Counted from the stretch's first letter, positions 9,935 to 19,215 are shown. The stretch: DNA of 64,000 nt from Bradyrhizobium ottawaense (GCF_002278135.3 NZ_CP029425.2:5432001-5496000), one strand, 5' to 3'. The notes: generated by a model from the letters alone, not told the origin. Program-made: numbers and translations.

Positions 9935-11175
9935 GCCGCCTCGATCGCCTTCGCCGCATTCTGCGGGCTCATGCTGCCACCGGCGATCTCCGCGGTGACG
10001 TCGTTGACGACGCGGCCGACCGACGGACCAAGGCTCTGATCATAGAAGTTCTGGTGGTAGTTCGACTTCGCCAGATTGGCCGCGATCAGCTTCATGAAGG
10101 CATTGTTGAGACCAGCGTCCGCGCCCTGCACCACCGGGATGATGAAGTTACCCGCCGCAAGTCGCGTCTGCACGTCCTTCGAGACGAAGTACTTCAGGAA
10201 ATCGACCGCCTCCTTCGGCGAGCCTTTCGTGACCAGCCAGCCGGTGATGCCGCCGAGCGTGTCGGTGGGCGCGCCCTTGCCGCCTGATACCACCGGGAAG
10301 TCGAACCAGCAGATCTTGTCTTCGCTCAATCCGACCTTGTCGGCGGCGAGAGCGCGCTGCAAATGATAGACCGTGCTGATCGCGAGCGTCATCGCCGCCT
10401 TGCCGTCGCCGAAATAGCCGACGGCCTGCGGATTCTTGAAACCAAGGAAGCCATTCTGGAACGGCTGGAGATCGACGAGTTGCTTGAACAGCTCGCCGGA
10501 CTTCTGGAAGGTCTCGCCGGCGAAGCCGCTGTCCTCGCCGCGCAATGCAGCGTCGAATGCCGGCTTGCCGCCGATGCGCACCGCAAGATGGGTCCAGTAG
10601 AAGTGCAACGGCCATTTGTCGGCGCCGCCGACCACGATCGGGGTCACGCCGGCGGCCTTCAGCGTCTTCACCGCCGCAAGCAGATCGTCCCAGCTCTTGA
10701 TCCCGGCAGGATCGACTTTCGCCTTGGCCATCAGTTCCTTGTTGCAGAGGAAGCCGACCTGCGACAGCGCGGTCGGCAGACCATAAACGCGGCCGTTAGC
10801 GGTGAACGCGGCGAGCGCGGCCGGGGTGAGACTGTCGCTGTATCCCTTCACCTGTTCGGTGATGTCGTCGAGAACGCCTGCCTCGATCTGGGTCTTCAGG
10901 ACGCCGCCGGCCCAGCTGTAGATGATGTTCGGCCGGTCCTTGGATTGCAGGATGGTCGGCAGCTTGGCCTTGTAGGCTTCGTTCTCGAGAAACTGCATCT
11001 CGACCTTGACGCCAGGATGGGAGGCCTCATAGGCGCGCGCGACCTCCTCCCAGATTTTCACCTGGGCCGGATTTGCCTCGATGTGCAGCCACTTTACGAT
11101 CGTGTCGGCTGCGGCGACGTCGGCCAAAAGCAGGCATGCGGCAGCGGCGAGTCCCAGCTTCCCGAGCAGTCTCAT
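9916..11175 (-). CDS. ABC sugar transporter extracellular solute-binding protein
   Basis: The 419-residue product starts MRLLGKLGLAAAACLLLADVAAADT, a clear Sec signal peptide, and continues as a family-1 (MalE-like) binding protein (KWLHIEANPAQVKIWEEVARAYEASHPG). A strong GGAGGA site lies 6 bases before the ATG at 11175, which excludes the 22-codon open extension upstream. It is the first gene of the operon, as is usual for the most highly expressed component. Its ligand would define the whole locus. Confidence 0.88.
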   Translation of the reverse strand: MRLLGKLGLAAAACLLLADVAAADTIVKWLHIEANPAQVKIWEEVARAYEASHPGVKVEMQFLENEAYKAKLPTILQSKDRPNIIYSWAGGVLKTQIEAGVLDDITEQVKGYSDSLTPAALAAFTANGRVYGLPTALSQVGFLCNKELMAKAKVDPAGIKSWDDLLAAVKTLKAAGVTPIVVGGADKWPLHFYWTHLAVRIGGKPAFDAALRGEDSGFAGETFQKSGELFKQLVDLQPFQNGFLGFKNPQAVGYFGDGKAAMTLAISTVYHLQRALAADKVGLSEDKICWFDFPVVSGGKGAPTDTLGGITGWLVTKGSPKEAVDFLKYFVSKDVQTRLAAGNFIIPVVQGADAGLNNAFMKLIAANLAKSNYHQNFYDQSLGPSVGRVVNDVTAEIAGGSMSPQNAAKAIEAAWKQGN

Positions 11176-11327
11176 CACATCTCCTCCCGACCGGATCTTA
11201 TTCTTTGCCGCGATCCTGCTCCCGATTTTTGAGGTGCGCAACTAAAATTCTGATCTACGCACCTCAGCCAGACGAGGTGGAGGCCTGCGGCGCGCAGTCG
11301 CGAATGTGTTCTGACGCTGAGTTGATT

Positions 11328-12440
11328 TCAGCCGCTCGCTGCCGGCAAGCTCGTCGTCTGCTGCGGCATGCCAGCGCGGTCGACAAGCAGATCCGTGAGC
11401 CCCGCTCCAAACCACATGCCGCCAAGCACGAGCCAGGCGGTGAGTGCGAAGACCGAGGCACCGGTCACGCCGGCGCCGACCGCGCAGCCGCCGGCCAGCA
11501 TCGCACCAAACCCCATCAGCACCGCGCCAAGCAGATAGCGTCGCATGCCGAGCCCGTCGGAGAATCCCTCGAGCCTCAGTTCGTGCGCACGCGCCGCGGC
11601 CAGAAACGAGCCGAGGAATACGCCGGGGACGATGCCGAGGTCGAAGCCGAGCCGGAGCTGCGCGCTGTTGAGCACCAGCATCAGCAACTCGGCCGAAGGC
11701 CCGCTGAATGTGAGGCTCTTCAGCGTCACCGGCGCGAAGGAAGCCTGCGACAGCAGGTAGGTGAAGAGCCAGCCGGCGACGACGGCCGTTCCGGTTGCGA
11801 GCGCGGCGAGGATCAGCCGGCGCGGCAACCGGCTGCGAAAGGCGAAGGCCAGCCCGGCAATCAGCCACAAACCTCCGAATGCTAGCTTCTCGGGCGTGCC
11901 GGCACCGAACATGGCCATGATGTCGCGCGACGGACCGCCATCGACCAGCCACAGGTTGGTCACCCATTCACGGGCGGGCGACAGCAGGCCGCGATAGGAG
12001 GCTTGCGCGGTCACGGCAAACACCAGCCCCGACAACAACGCCCGGAGGTTTCCGTTCGCCGAGAGCACCAGCAGCCGGCTGGCGCAACCCCGCGCCAGGA
12101 TCATCCCGCAACCGAACATCACGCCGCCGAGGAGAGCGCCGGAGATACTGCCCTGCTGCGCGAGCTGGCGCGCCTCGGATATTTCGAGCCAGCCGAGCGC
12201 GACAAAACCTTGCGTGCCGACCAGCGCCGCGGCAAAGGTCAGCAGCCAGACTGCAAGGCGCCGGCCGCCCTCGCCGCGGGAGAATTCGACCGCCGCGGCA
12301 CGCAGGCAGAAGCGGCTGCGCTGCGCGAAGAACCCGAACAGACCTCCGACCACGAGGCCGCCGAACCATGACAGCGAATCTTCACCCAAGAGATCGATGA
12401 TCGGCGTCAGCACGTCCGCCTCGGTTGTTCCTGCGAGCAT
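11328..12440 (-). CDS. YeeE/YedE-family sulfur-compound transporter
   Basis: A 370-residue polytopic membrane protein. It has the three conserved cysteines of the YeeE/YedE (TsuA-like) family in equivalent glycine-rich settings: RSRFC (C45), ARGCAS (C119) and AGGCAVGAG (C319). Family members import thiosulfate or related sulfur species by passing the ligand along these cysteines. It is the last gene of the long sox transcript, 79 bp after a DsrE-family gene, so a role in moving sulfur substrate or product is likely. A second paralogue lies at 23.3 kb. Direction and exact substrate are inference. Confidence 0.83.
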   Translation of the reverse strand: MLAGTTEADVLTPIIDLLGEDSLSWFGGLVVGGLFGFFAQRSRFCLRAAAVEFSRGEGGRRLAVWLLTFAAALVGTQGFVALGWLEISEARQLAQQGSISGALLGGVMFGCGMILARGCASRLLVLSANGNLRALLSGLVFAVTAQASYRGLLSPAREWVTNLWLVDGGPSRDIMAMFGAGTPEKLAFGGLWLIAGLAFAFRSRLPRRLILAALATGTAVVAGWLFTYLLSQASFAPVTLKSLTFSGPSAELLMLVLNSAQLRLGFDLGIVPGVFLGSFLAAARAHELRLEGFSDGLGMRRYLLGAVLMGFGAMLAGGCAVGAGVTGASVFALTAWLVLGGMWFGAGLTDLLVDRAGMPQQTTSLPAASG

Positions 12441-12519
12441 GCAATTCTAGCGATCGCGTCGTCGCGTCCCATGAGCCAGATCAAGGCTCGACGTCTCAGG
12501 ATGCCGGAGCGGAGCGGCC

Positions 12520-12963
12520 TCATGGCCGTAGATAAGCATATCCCTGCTGTTGCAGCTCGACGAGCCGCACCACGCCGCCCTTCTCGGCCACCACGAAGCC
12601 GGGCGTGAGATCGTCCAGCTTGACGCCCTGCGCCTTCATCGTATTGGCGCAGGCATCGAAGCCGACGCCGGCATCGACGAGCTTCGTCATCATCGTAACG
12701 GTGTGGTCCTGTGCCGCGAGTGCGTGGAAGGCACGCAGCGCCGGCCCGTGCACGACCAGCCTGATGTCGGCCTTGCCAGGCCCGCCGACGCCGTCGACAT
12801 GGTTCTGCAGATTGCCCAGAACGAAGACGACGCGATCGGCATCGGCGAGATGATAGACGACGCGCTGCCGCGCGGGCGTTTCCGTCGCCGCGGACGCCTC
12901 GCGCACCGCGAACGCACCAAATAGCCCGGCAAGGCTCGCGCGAAGCATGGATCGACGCTGCAT
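12520..12963 (-). CDS. Exported DsrE-family protein
   Basis: The 147-residue product begins MQRRSMLRASLAGLFGAFAVREASA, a twin-arginine-like signal, after a GGAGGGGG ribosome site. The mature part resembles small DsrE/DsrF-like proteins (VVYHLADADRVVFVLGNLQNHVDG) and keeps one cysteine in GFDACANTMKAQG, where DsrE proteins carry persulfide. It is 10 bp downstream of the secreted hydrolase and belongs to the sox operon tail. A periplasmic sulfur-carrier role is inferred from family and context. Confidence 0.75.
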   Translation of the reverse strand: MQRRSMLRASLAGLFGAFAVREASAATETPARQRVVYHLADADRVVFVLGNLQNHVDGVGGPGKADIRLVVHGPALRAFHALAAQDHTVTMMTKLVDAGVGFDACANTMKAQGVKLDDLTPGFVVAEKGGVVRLVELQQQGYAYLRP

Positions 12964-12973
12964 GGTCCCCCTC

Positions 12974-13879
12974 CTATCGTGCCTGCTTGATGAACTCGGC
13001 GATTCGATCGGCGACGTCTTCCGCGAACAGGTCGCGGAAGAAATGATCGGCATCCTCGATCTTGTCGAGCTGCACTCTGCCCCCGCTCGAACCAGCAAGC
13101 GAATCGAAGGCCTGTGCTACATCGGGCACAACGCTATCCTTGGTGGCGGCGAGCACCAGCACCGGCAGCTTCACGCGCGCTACGAGCGCGGCCGTGTCCT
13201 GGCCGGCATCGGGACCGTAGAATGACGCAAAGGTCCGCGCGGTAACCACGGCATTGCGGCAATAGACGAAGCCCGGCACGTCCATCCACTCCCCGCCGCG
13301 GCCGGCCGCAACCGCCTTGGTTGCCAGCTCCAGAAACGGTTCGAGCGGCTTGCCATAGGTCTTGGCGTAGGAGGCGCGCAGATCAGCCTCGGCCTTCGCG
13401 GTCACCGGCGCCAGCAACACCCCACCCGCCACCGGCGTGGCTTCGCTTGCAACGAGATACCGTGCGACCTGGTTGCCGCCGCGCGAATGGCCGAACGCGA
13501 AGACGAGCCGGGACATGCCCCTCGCCCGCGTGACCCAGGCGCTGATCTCCGCAACTGCATCCTCAACGACATAGTCATGCCGCGCGGTACAGTCGTACAT
13601 GCCCTTGCGGCGATCGAGCCCCAGCGACAGCGTATGGGCGAGCGAAGCGATGCCGCGCTGCTCAAGCGCCTTGGCAACGCCCTGAATGACCTCCATGTCC
13701 TTGTGCGCGAGCGTGCCGTGGGTCATTACGACAAGCGGCGTATCGGGTTTCGTCGAGGCTGGCGTGCGCAGTGTTGCGAGCGTGGTGCGGCCGTCGACCG
13801 ACAACTCGAGCTCCTGCTCGGCCGCATATGCGGACCCTGCGAACGCGAGCAAGACTGTCAGTGCTATCAACCATCGCAT
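12974..13879 (-). CDS. Secreted alpha/beta hydrolase in the sox operon
   Basis: A 301-residue protein with signal peptide MRWLIALTVLLAFAGSAYA. The nucleophile elbow GHSRGG is present, together with the oxyanion-side HGTL and a C-terminal DADHFF giving the likely catalytic His. This is the dienelactone-hydrolase-like alpha/beta fold. It sits between two DsrE-family genes with 10-14 bp gaps, so it is co-transcribed with sox. I know of no defined role for such a hydrolase in thiosulfate oxidation; a thioester or organosulfur substrate is speculation. Confidence 0.78.
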   Translation of the reverse strand: MRWLIALTVLLAFAGSAYAAEQELELSVDGRTTLATLRTPASTKPDTPLVVMTHGTLAHKDMEVIQGVAKALEQRGIASLAHTLSLGLDRRKGMYDCTARHDYVVEDAVAEISAWVTRARGMSRLVFAFGHSRGGNQVARYLVASEATPVAGGVLLAPVTAKAEADLRASYAKTYGKPLEPFLELATKAVAAGRGGEWMDVPGFVYCRNAVVTARTFASFYGPDAGQDTAALVARVKLPVLVLAATKDSVVPDVAQAFDSLAGSSGGRVQLDKIEDADHFFRDLFAEDVADRIAEFIKQAR

Positions 13880-13893
13880 CAGCAGCTTTCTCC

Positions 13894-14358
13894 TCAGGGC
13901 CGGACAATTGTCCAGTTTTTCTCCGCCAAATCCATCAGCGCGGCAACCCCAACCTGCGTGACGCTGACGCCATCGATCAGCGGCGGCCGCTTGTCCTCCT
14001 TCGCCGCCAGCGTCTCCAGCGTGTTGCCGCAGGCGATGAAGCTCACATTCGGCATCGATTTCAGGAAATTCCCCAGGCGCTCCTTCACCGGCGAGCGGTC
14101 CGCGAGCAGCATGTCGAGGCCGCCGTTGAAAGCGACCACAGCGATTTCGACGTCCTCGCCCTGTCCGGAATAGTGCCGCGAGACGTTGGCCGCGACATCG
14201 AGCACGGCACGCATCTTGACCGGGTCGTCGTCGCTGATCTGCAGCGCGAGCCTGTGAAATTCGGCCGCCTGGGCCGCGGCGGGACGGATTGCGATGAGCG
14301 AGCCAACAGCGAGAGCCGCATGCAGCAGCGCGCGGCGGTTCGCCCGGCCGTGTATCAC
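13894..14358 (-). CDS. Exported DsrE-family protein
   Basis: A 154-residue protein starting at a GTG that overlaps the soxD stop as GTGA. The N-terminus MIHGRANRRALLHAALAVGSLIAIRPAAAQ is a signal peptide with paired arginines. The body has a DsrE-like alpha/beta pattern with a single cysteine in VSFIACGNTLETL, equivalent in context to the one in the second DsrE gene. Such cysteines carry persulfide sulfur in characterised DsrE/TusD proteins. Position right after soxD suggests a sulfur carrier linked to SoxYZ; this is inference. Confidence 0.75.
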   Translation of the reverse strand: MIHGRANRRALLHAALAVGSLIAIRPAAAQAAEFHRLALQISDDDPVKMRAVLDVAANVSRHYSGQGEDVEIAVVAFNGGLDMLLADRSPVKERLGNFLKSMPNVSFIACGNTLETLAAKEDKRPPLIDGVSVTQVGVAALMDLAEKNWTIVRP

Positions 14359-15047
14359 TCCACGCCCCGCGACTTCTTCTCCTTGCCGTCCTCGGGCGTC
14401 ACGTCGATGGCGGCAGCGCGCCCGATAATCTTCACCGGGGCGACGCAGTTATTCATGCAGGGGTCTTTCTGCCAGAACGACTTCTCGGTGGTGGCGCGGT
14501 CGTCCATCACGAACCCCTGCTCGTTCGGCATCTTGATCGTCGCAAGGGTCTTCTTGTTCAGCTCGAAGTTTTGATCGGTGACGACGTCGTTCAGATAGAG
14601 GACGTACGCGACCAGCGCATAATATTCATCGACGGACAGGGATCCCGTATTGCCGTAAGGCATGGCGTGACGGACGTAGTCGAACACGGTGGACGCGTAG
14701 GGCCAGTACGAGCCCACGGTCTTGACCGGATTGTCCGACGTCAGTGAGCCCTTGCCGCCGGCCAGCACCGGCCAGCGGCCGTTCCCCTCGCCGAACTCCC
14801 CGTGGCAGCTCGAGCAATTGTCCATGAACAGCTTTTCGCCCTGCATGGCCGTGCCCTTGCCTTCCGGCAGGCCCTGGCCGTCCGGGCGCACGTCGATATC
14901 CCAGCCGCGGATCTCGTCCGCGGTCGGCGCGCGGCCGATGTGATAGCGGGGACCGCTCTTGGCGTCCGCCTTCTGCTGTGCAAGCGCCGGCGCGCTCAGC
15001 GCACAGGCGAGCAGCGCGGCTGCAACGAACTTAAGCGACTTCGACAT
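14355..15047 (-). CDS. soxD: SoxD, cytochrome c subunit of sulfane dehydrogenase
   Basis: The 230-residue exported protein (signal MSKSLKFVAAALLACALSAPALAQ) has one c-type heme site, CSSCH at residues 78-82, followed by a cytochrome c domain with a candidate Met ligand in HAMPYG. SoxD accepts electrons from the molybdoenzyme SoxC as it oxidises the sulfane sulfur on SoxY. The product is shorter than the roughly 380-residue di-heme SoxD known from Paracoccus; only one CxxCH is present. It overlaps soxC by 17 bp, consistent with co-translation of the SoxCD complex. Confidence 0.88.
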   Translation of the reverse strand: MSKSLKFVAAALLACALSAPALAQQKADAKSGPRYHIGRAPTADEIRGWDIDVRPDGQGLPEGKGTAMQGEKLFMDNCSSCHGEFGEGNGRWPVLAGGKGSLTSDNPVKTVGSYWPYASTVFDYVRHAMPYGNTGSLSVDEYYALVAYVLYLNDVVTDQNFELNKKTLATIKMPNEQGFVMDDRATTEKSFWQKDPCMNNCVAPVKIIGRAAAIDVTPEDGKEKKSRGVE

Positions 15048-16293
15048 TCTCGACCTCACCATTGGCCTGCACATGCCAGGTCTGGATGCCATTGTTGTGA
15101 TAGATGGAGTTGACGCCGCGGATCTTGCGCAGCTCCGCCTTGCTCGGCTGCACGTAACCCGTCTCGTCCTGCACGCGCGATTGCAGCAGCAGCGGCTCGC
15201 CGTTCCAGTCGAATTCGTAGTAAAAACGCGTCAGCGCCTTGTCGAGAACGGGCCCGTCGAGCCGCGCCGGCCACCAATTTCGGCCGCCGTCGAGCGACAC
15301 GTCCACGCGCTTGACCTTGCCGTTGCCGCTCCAGGCCAGACCCGAGACGATGGTAAAGCCTTTGCCGTGCTTGATCGGCGCTTGCGGGCTCGGGCTGGTG
15401 ATCACGGACTTGGCGTCCATCGACCAGGTGAAGCGGCGCGCCTTGCCGCTCGGCATGAGGTCCGTGTATTTCGACGTCTCCTCGCGAGTGTGCCAGGGCT
15501 GGTCGCCGACCTTGATGCGGCGCAGCCACTTGACCCAGAGATTGCCCTGCCAGCCCGGCACCACAAGCCGCATCGGATAGCCCTGCTCGGGATAGAGCGC
15601 CTCGCCGTTCATCTTGTAGGCGATGATGCAGTCGTCGAGCGCCTTCTCGATCGGCAGGCTGCGGTCCATCGCAGCCGCGTCGGCGCCTTCGACCAGCAGC
15701 CACTTGCCGCTCGTCTTGACGCCGGCTTCCTCCAGCAGAGTGCGCAGCGAGACGCCGGTGTACTGCACGCAGTGGATCATGCCGTGGGTGAACTGGCAGC
15801 CATTGAGCTGGGCGCCGCGCCACTCCATGCCCGAATTCGCCGCGCACTCCATGAAGTGGATGCGGTTGACGCGCGGATAGCGCTTCAGCTCCTCCAGCGT
15901 GAGGATGAGCGGACGCTCGACGAGGCCATGGATCATCAGGCGATGATCGGCCGGATCGACCTCGGCGATGCCGCCGTGATGGCGTTCGAAGCAGAGGCCG
16001 TTCGGGGTAATGATGCCTTCGAGTTCGTGCAGCGGCGTGAAGCTCACCGAGGATTCTCGCGAGGCAGTCAGCCATTCGACGTCGCGCCGGACAACGTCCT
16101 TCTCGAAGTTCGACGGCTTGCCATACGGGCGCACCGCGACGCCCTCGCCGAGCGACTTGGTCCATTCCGGCACATTGGGCGGCTGGTTAGCGGGATTTCC
16201 GCCTGCGGCCGCCGGCCTTGCCAGCATCGTGGCCGCGACGCCGGCCCCGGCGGCCAGGAAGCTGCGACGGGATTGACTGTCCATCTTCGACAT
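15031..16293 (-). CDS. soxC: SoxC, molybdenum subunit of sulfane dehydrogenase
   Basis: A 420-residue sulfite-oxidase-family molybdoenzyme. The twin-arginine signal QSRRSFLAAGAGVAATMLA directs the folded cofactor-loaded protein to the periplasm. The molybdenum-ligating cysteine is C150 in HFMECAANSGMEWRG. A C-terminal dimerisation domain (VDVSLDGGRNW) is present. With SoxD it removes six electrons from SoxY-bound sulfane sulfur, so this organism should oxidise thiosulfate completely to sulfate rather than store sulfur. It lies 6 bp after soxB. Confidence 0.93.
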   Translation of the reverse strand: MSKMDSQSRRSFLAAGAGVAATMLARPAAAGGNPANQPPNVPEWTKSLGEGVAVRPYGKPSNFEKDVVRRDVEWLTASRESSVSFTPLHELEGIITPNGLCFERHHGGIAEVDPADHRLMIHGLVERPLILTLEELKRYPRVNRIHFMECAANSGMEWRGAQLNGCQFTHGMIHCVQYTGVSLRTLLEEAGVKTSGKWLLVEGADAAAMDRSLPIEKALDDCIIAYKMNGEALYPEQGYPMRLVVPGWQGNLWVKWLRRIKVGDQPWHTREETSKYTDLMPSGKARRFTWSMDAKSVITSPSPQAPIKHGKGFTIVSGLAWSGNGKVKRVDVSLDGGRNWWPARLDGPVLDKALTRFYYEFDWNGEPLLLQSRVQDETGYVQPSKAELRKIRGVNSIYHNNGIQTWHVQANGEVENVEVA

Positions 16294-16299
16294 CGCTTC

Positions 16300-17997
16300 T
16301 TACGCTCCGGTAACTTTGACGGCCCGGTTGGGCTCGAGCCGAACGGTTTTCTGTTGCGTCAGGTAGTTCGCGACGACGTCCCAGATCGGCGGCCCTTCGG
16401 TTCCTTCGTTGACGCTGGCCCAGCCGGCGACCTGATATTCCCTGGCGGGCTCGATCGGCGTGCCGGTCTTGAGGACCTGCATGCCGGAGATGCGCTGCCC
16501 CTGCGGCTTGGCGACGTCGATCGCGTAGGAGAGCCCGCCGATCCGCACCATATCGCCGCCCTGTTGATAATAGGGATCGACGTTGAAGAGATTGTCGGCA
16601 ACGTCCTCGATGATCTCCTTCAACCGCGAACCGGTCATGCCCATGCGGTAGACCGCGGGATAGGTGATCGCGGTGGCGTTGGTGACATCCTCGAAGGTGA
16701 CGTCCTGCCCCGGCAGCACGCTGGTGCCCCAACGGAAGCCGGGTGAGAGCGCGATCTCGGCGTCGCGTTCCTGCAGCAGCGCCTGGCAGATCAGATCGTC
16801 GAACGTACCGTTGAAATTGCCGCGCCGGTAGAGCAGCGAGTCGGTCTTGCCGAGCACCTTGGCCAGATCGGAGGCGAAGGGTTTGCGGACCTCGGCGATC
16901 TTCGCGGCCATCTCGGCGTCCGCCGTGATCACATCGGAGAACAGCGGAATGAGCTTGTACCTGAAAGCCTTGACCTCACCGTCGCGAACATCGAGATCGA
17001 GCCGCGAGACGAACTTGCCGGACGAGCCCGAGGCGATCAGCAGAGTCTTGCCGACTTTGACAGCCTCGGGCAGCGCGTCATGGGTATGCCCGGTCAGGAT
17101 GACGTCGATGCCCTTGACGCGGCTCGCGAGCTTGCGGTCGACATCGAAACCGTTATGCGACAGCAGCACGACCAGTTGCGCGCCGCCCTTGCGCGCCTTG
17201 TCGACCTGCGCCTGAACGTCCTCCTCGCGCACGCCGAACGACCAGTTCGGAATCATCCAGCGCGGATTGGCGACCGGCGTATAGGGGAACGCCTGGCCGA
17301 GCACCGCGATCTTGACCCCGCCGCGCTCGATCATGGTCGAGGCGTCGAACGCCGCCTCGTTCCACTCGGTGTCGCGGATGTTGAGGCCGAGGAACGGGAA
17401 GCCGAGGCCTTCGATGGCCTGCTTGACCCGATCGGCGCCGTAGGTGAACTCCCAATGGCCGGTCATGGCGTCGGGCTTGAGCAGCGCCATGCAGTCGATC
17501 ATGTCCTGACCGCGCGTCTTCAGCGAAGACCACGAGCCCTGCCAGGTGTCCCCGCCGTCGAGCAGCGCGACCTTGTCGCCGCGCTCGGCCCGGATCGCCT
17601 TGATCACGGTCGCGGCACGATCGAGGCCGCCGATCCGGCCGTAGCTCTTCGCAAGGGCCTCGAAATCCTCCGAGGTCAGGGCATAAGCCGCCGACGAGCC
17701 GGGCGCGATGCCGAACCGGGCGAGAAACTCCTTGCCGGTGACGTGCGGCGGAAGGCCCTTGGCCTCGCCCACGCCGAGATTGGTCGAGGGCTCGCGGAAA
17801 TAGAGCGGCATCAGCTGACCGTGGATATCGGTCACGTGCACGAGCGTGACGTTGCCGAGCGGCTCGAAGGCCAACAATTCCTTTTCAGTCAAGCGCTGCT
17901 GGGCGAACGCGCGGGTCAGGCCGGAGCCCGCACCGGTCGAGAGCCCCGCCGTTGCCGCGGCAACCTGAATGAACTCGCGGCGAGAGATCATGCGCAA
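16300..17997 (-). CDS. soxB: SoxB, thiosulfohydrolase
   Basis: A 565-residue periplasmic hydrolase with the metallophosphoesterase/5'-nucleotidase fold. It begins with a twin-arginine signal (SRREFIQVAAATAGLS). Metal-site motifs are VTDIHGQ (residues 55-61), LLDGGDTWQGS, the SoxB-specific GHWEFTYG in place of the usual GNHE, LLSHNG and TGHTHD. SoxB releases sulfate from the cysteine S-thiosulfonate on SoxY using a dimanganese centre. Gene position between soxA and soxC is the standard order. Confidence 0.95.
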   Translation of the reverse strand: MRMISRREFIQVAAATAGLSTGAGSGLTRAFAQQRLTEKELLAFEPLGNVTLVHVTDIHGQLMPLYFREPSTNLGVGEAKGLPPHVTGKEFLARFGIAPGSSAAYALTSEDFEALAKSYGRIGGLDRAATVIKAIRAERGDKVALLDGGDTWQGSWSSLKTRGQDMIDCMALLKPDAMTGHWEFTYGADRVKQAIEGLGFPFLGLNIRDTEWNEAAFDASTMIERGGVKIAVLGQAFPYTPVANPRWMIPNWSFGVREEDVQAQVDKARKGGAQLVVLLSHNGFDVDRKLASRVKGIDVILTGHTHDALPEAVKVGKTLLIASGSSGKFVSRLDLDVRDGEVKAFRYKLIPLFSDVITADAEMAAKIAEVRKPFASDLAKVLGKTDSLLYRRGNFNGTFDDLICQALLQERDAEIALSPGFRWGTSVLPGQDVTFEDVTNATAITYPAVYRMGMTGSRLKEIIEDVADNLFNVDPYYQQGGDMVRIGGLSYAIDVAKPQGQRISGMQVLKTGTPIEPAREYQVAGWASVNEGTEGPPIWDVVANYLTQQKTVRLEPNRAVKVTGA

Positions 17998-18018
17998 TAC
18001 TCCTGCAAGCTCAACGTT

Positions 18019-18840
18019 TCAGTTGCGCACCGACGGCGTCTCGACCGGCAACCCGATGCCGCGCCAGGCCACATAGAGCTCGAGCGCGAGGAACTCGTCC
18101 GAGAGCGGCTTGAACGGCTCGGCGCGTACGTCGAACATGCAGCCTTCGAACCGCTCATGCAGCGGCACCAGGCGCTGGTCGCGCAACCGATAGGTCGGAA
18201 AGCCGTTGGTCTGGCCCTGGCTCAGGAAGTCCGCGCGCATGAACTTGCCGTTGTTGCGCTCGTGGCAGGACTCGCAAGCGAGATCGAGCTGGCCGTAGCG
18301 CGTGTAATAGATCTGCTTGCCGCGATCGAACCAGGGCGACATCGGGCCGTCGGTCTTCACCGCGACCTTCATGCCGTGCGACTGGTAGCGCACGAACGCT
18401 GTCATGTCGGTCAGCTCACGGGATTTGAACTTCCAGGGCTCCGCCTTCATGTGCTCGCTGCGGCAGATGTTGATGCGCTGCTCGAGGTTGACCGGCTTCT
18501 TCAGCTTGTCGTCCCATTTCGGCATGGCGGCGCCGACGCCCTTCATGCTGGTCTCGGCTTCGCCGTGGCAGCTCATGCAGGACTTGCCCTCACCGCCCTC
18601 GACCTTCTTCCAGACATCCGCCGCGCGCTCCACGGCGAGGAAGCCCGGATTTTCGAGATCATCGTCCTGCAGCGCGCGGGTCTCCTTGCTGCGAAACTCG
18701 TAGCCGGAGATGATGGTCTTGAAGACGTGGCCGGGCGGCGCCGCGATGCCTTTGCGCTCGGCGTCCTCTGCGACAGCGAGCGTCGCAACCGACGCGGCGG
18801 CCACGACCAGAGCGGCCAACCCAACAAATCGTCGCGCCAT
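18019..18840 (-). CDS. soxA: SoxA, di-heme cytochrome c of the SoxAX complex
   Basis: A 273-residue exported cytochrome with two heme sites, CMSCH (88-92) and CESCH (189-193), and the active-site cysteine C234 in RFEGCMFDVRAEP, which becomes the persulfide heme ligand in characterised SoxA. With SoxX it couples thiosulfate to the SoxY cysteine. The signal peptide is MARRFVGLAALVVAAASVATLAVA. It is 29 bp downstream of soxZ. Confidence 0.94.
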   Translation of the reverse strand: MARRFVGLAALVVAAASVATLAVAEDAERKGIAAPPGHVFKTIISGYEFRSKETRALQDDDLENPGFLAVERAADVWKKVEGGEGKSCMSCHGEAETSMKGVGAAMPKWDDKLKKPVNLEQRINICRSEHMKAEPWKFKSRELTDMTAFVRYQSHGMKVAVKTDGPMSPWFDRGKQIYYTRYGQLDLACESCHERNNGKFMRADFLSQGQTNGFPTYRLRDQRLVPLHERFEGCMFDVRAEPFKPLSDEFLALELYVAWRGIGLPVETPSVRN

Positions 18841-18869
18841 TGCGTGCCTCCCTCAATGCGCGATGCGCA

Positions 18870-19196
18870 TCATGCCTTGAGCGCAATCTTCTCTTCGGCC
18901 GTGATCACCGTGCCGTCGTCATCCGTCCAGGAGAACTTGAACGTGCCGGCTTCGTCGACCCGCGCGTCGAACTGGACGTAGGGATTGGCCGAGATCGCCG
19001 GTTCGAGCGCGCAGGAGAACACCGGCTTGCCGTTGAACTCGCAGGCGAACTTGTTGATGATCTTGCGCGGAATGGCCTTGCCCTGTGCGTCCTTGCGCTG
19101 GCCGGATTCCATGACATGCGAGACCAGGGTCTTGATCTGGATGACCTCGCCCTTGGCCGCTTCCTTGGGAAGCTTGATGCGCGGTTTGTCTGCCAT
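18870..19196 (-). CDS. soxZ: SoxZ, SoxYZ carrier subunit
   Basis: A 108-residue protein, MADKPRIKLPKEAAKGEVIQIKTLVSH, with the immunoglobulin-like SoxZ fold and the conserved HVMESGQRKD motif. It has no signal peptide, as expected, because SoxZ is exported in complex with Tat-targeted SoxY. I chose the ATG at 19196; the frame is open 28 codons further but overlaps soxY. It follows soxY by 19 bp. Confidence 0.94.
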   Translation of the reverse strand: MADKPRIKLPKEAAKGEVIQIKTLVSHVMESGQRKDAQGKAIPRKIINKFACEFNGKPVFSCALEPAISANPYVQFDARVDEAGTFKFSWTDDDGTVITAEEKIALKA

Positions 19197-19215
19197 TGTT
19201 CCTCTCCTGACGCCC

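Noticed and set aside
17080..18981. Plus-strand 633-codon frame over soxA/soxB
   Set aside because: Shadow of soxB and soxA; composition and lack of domains show no coding.
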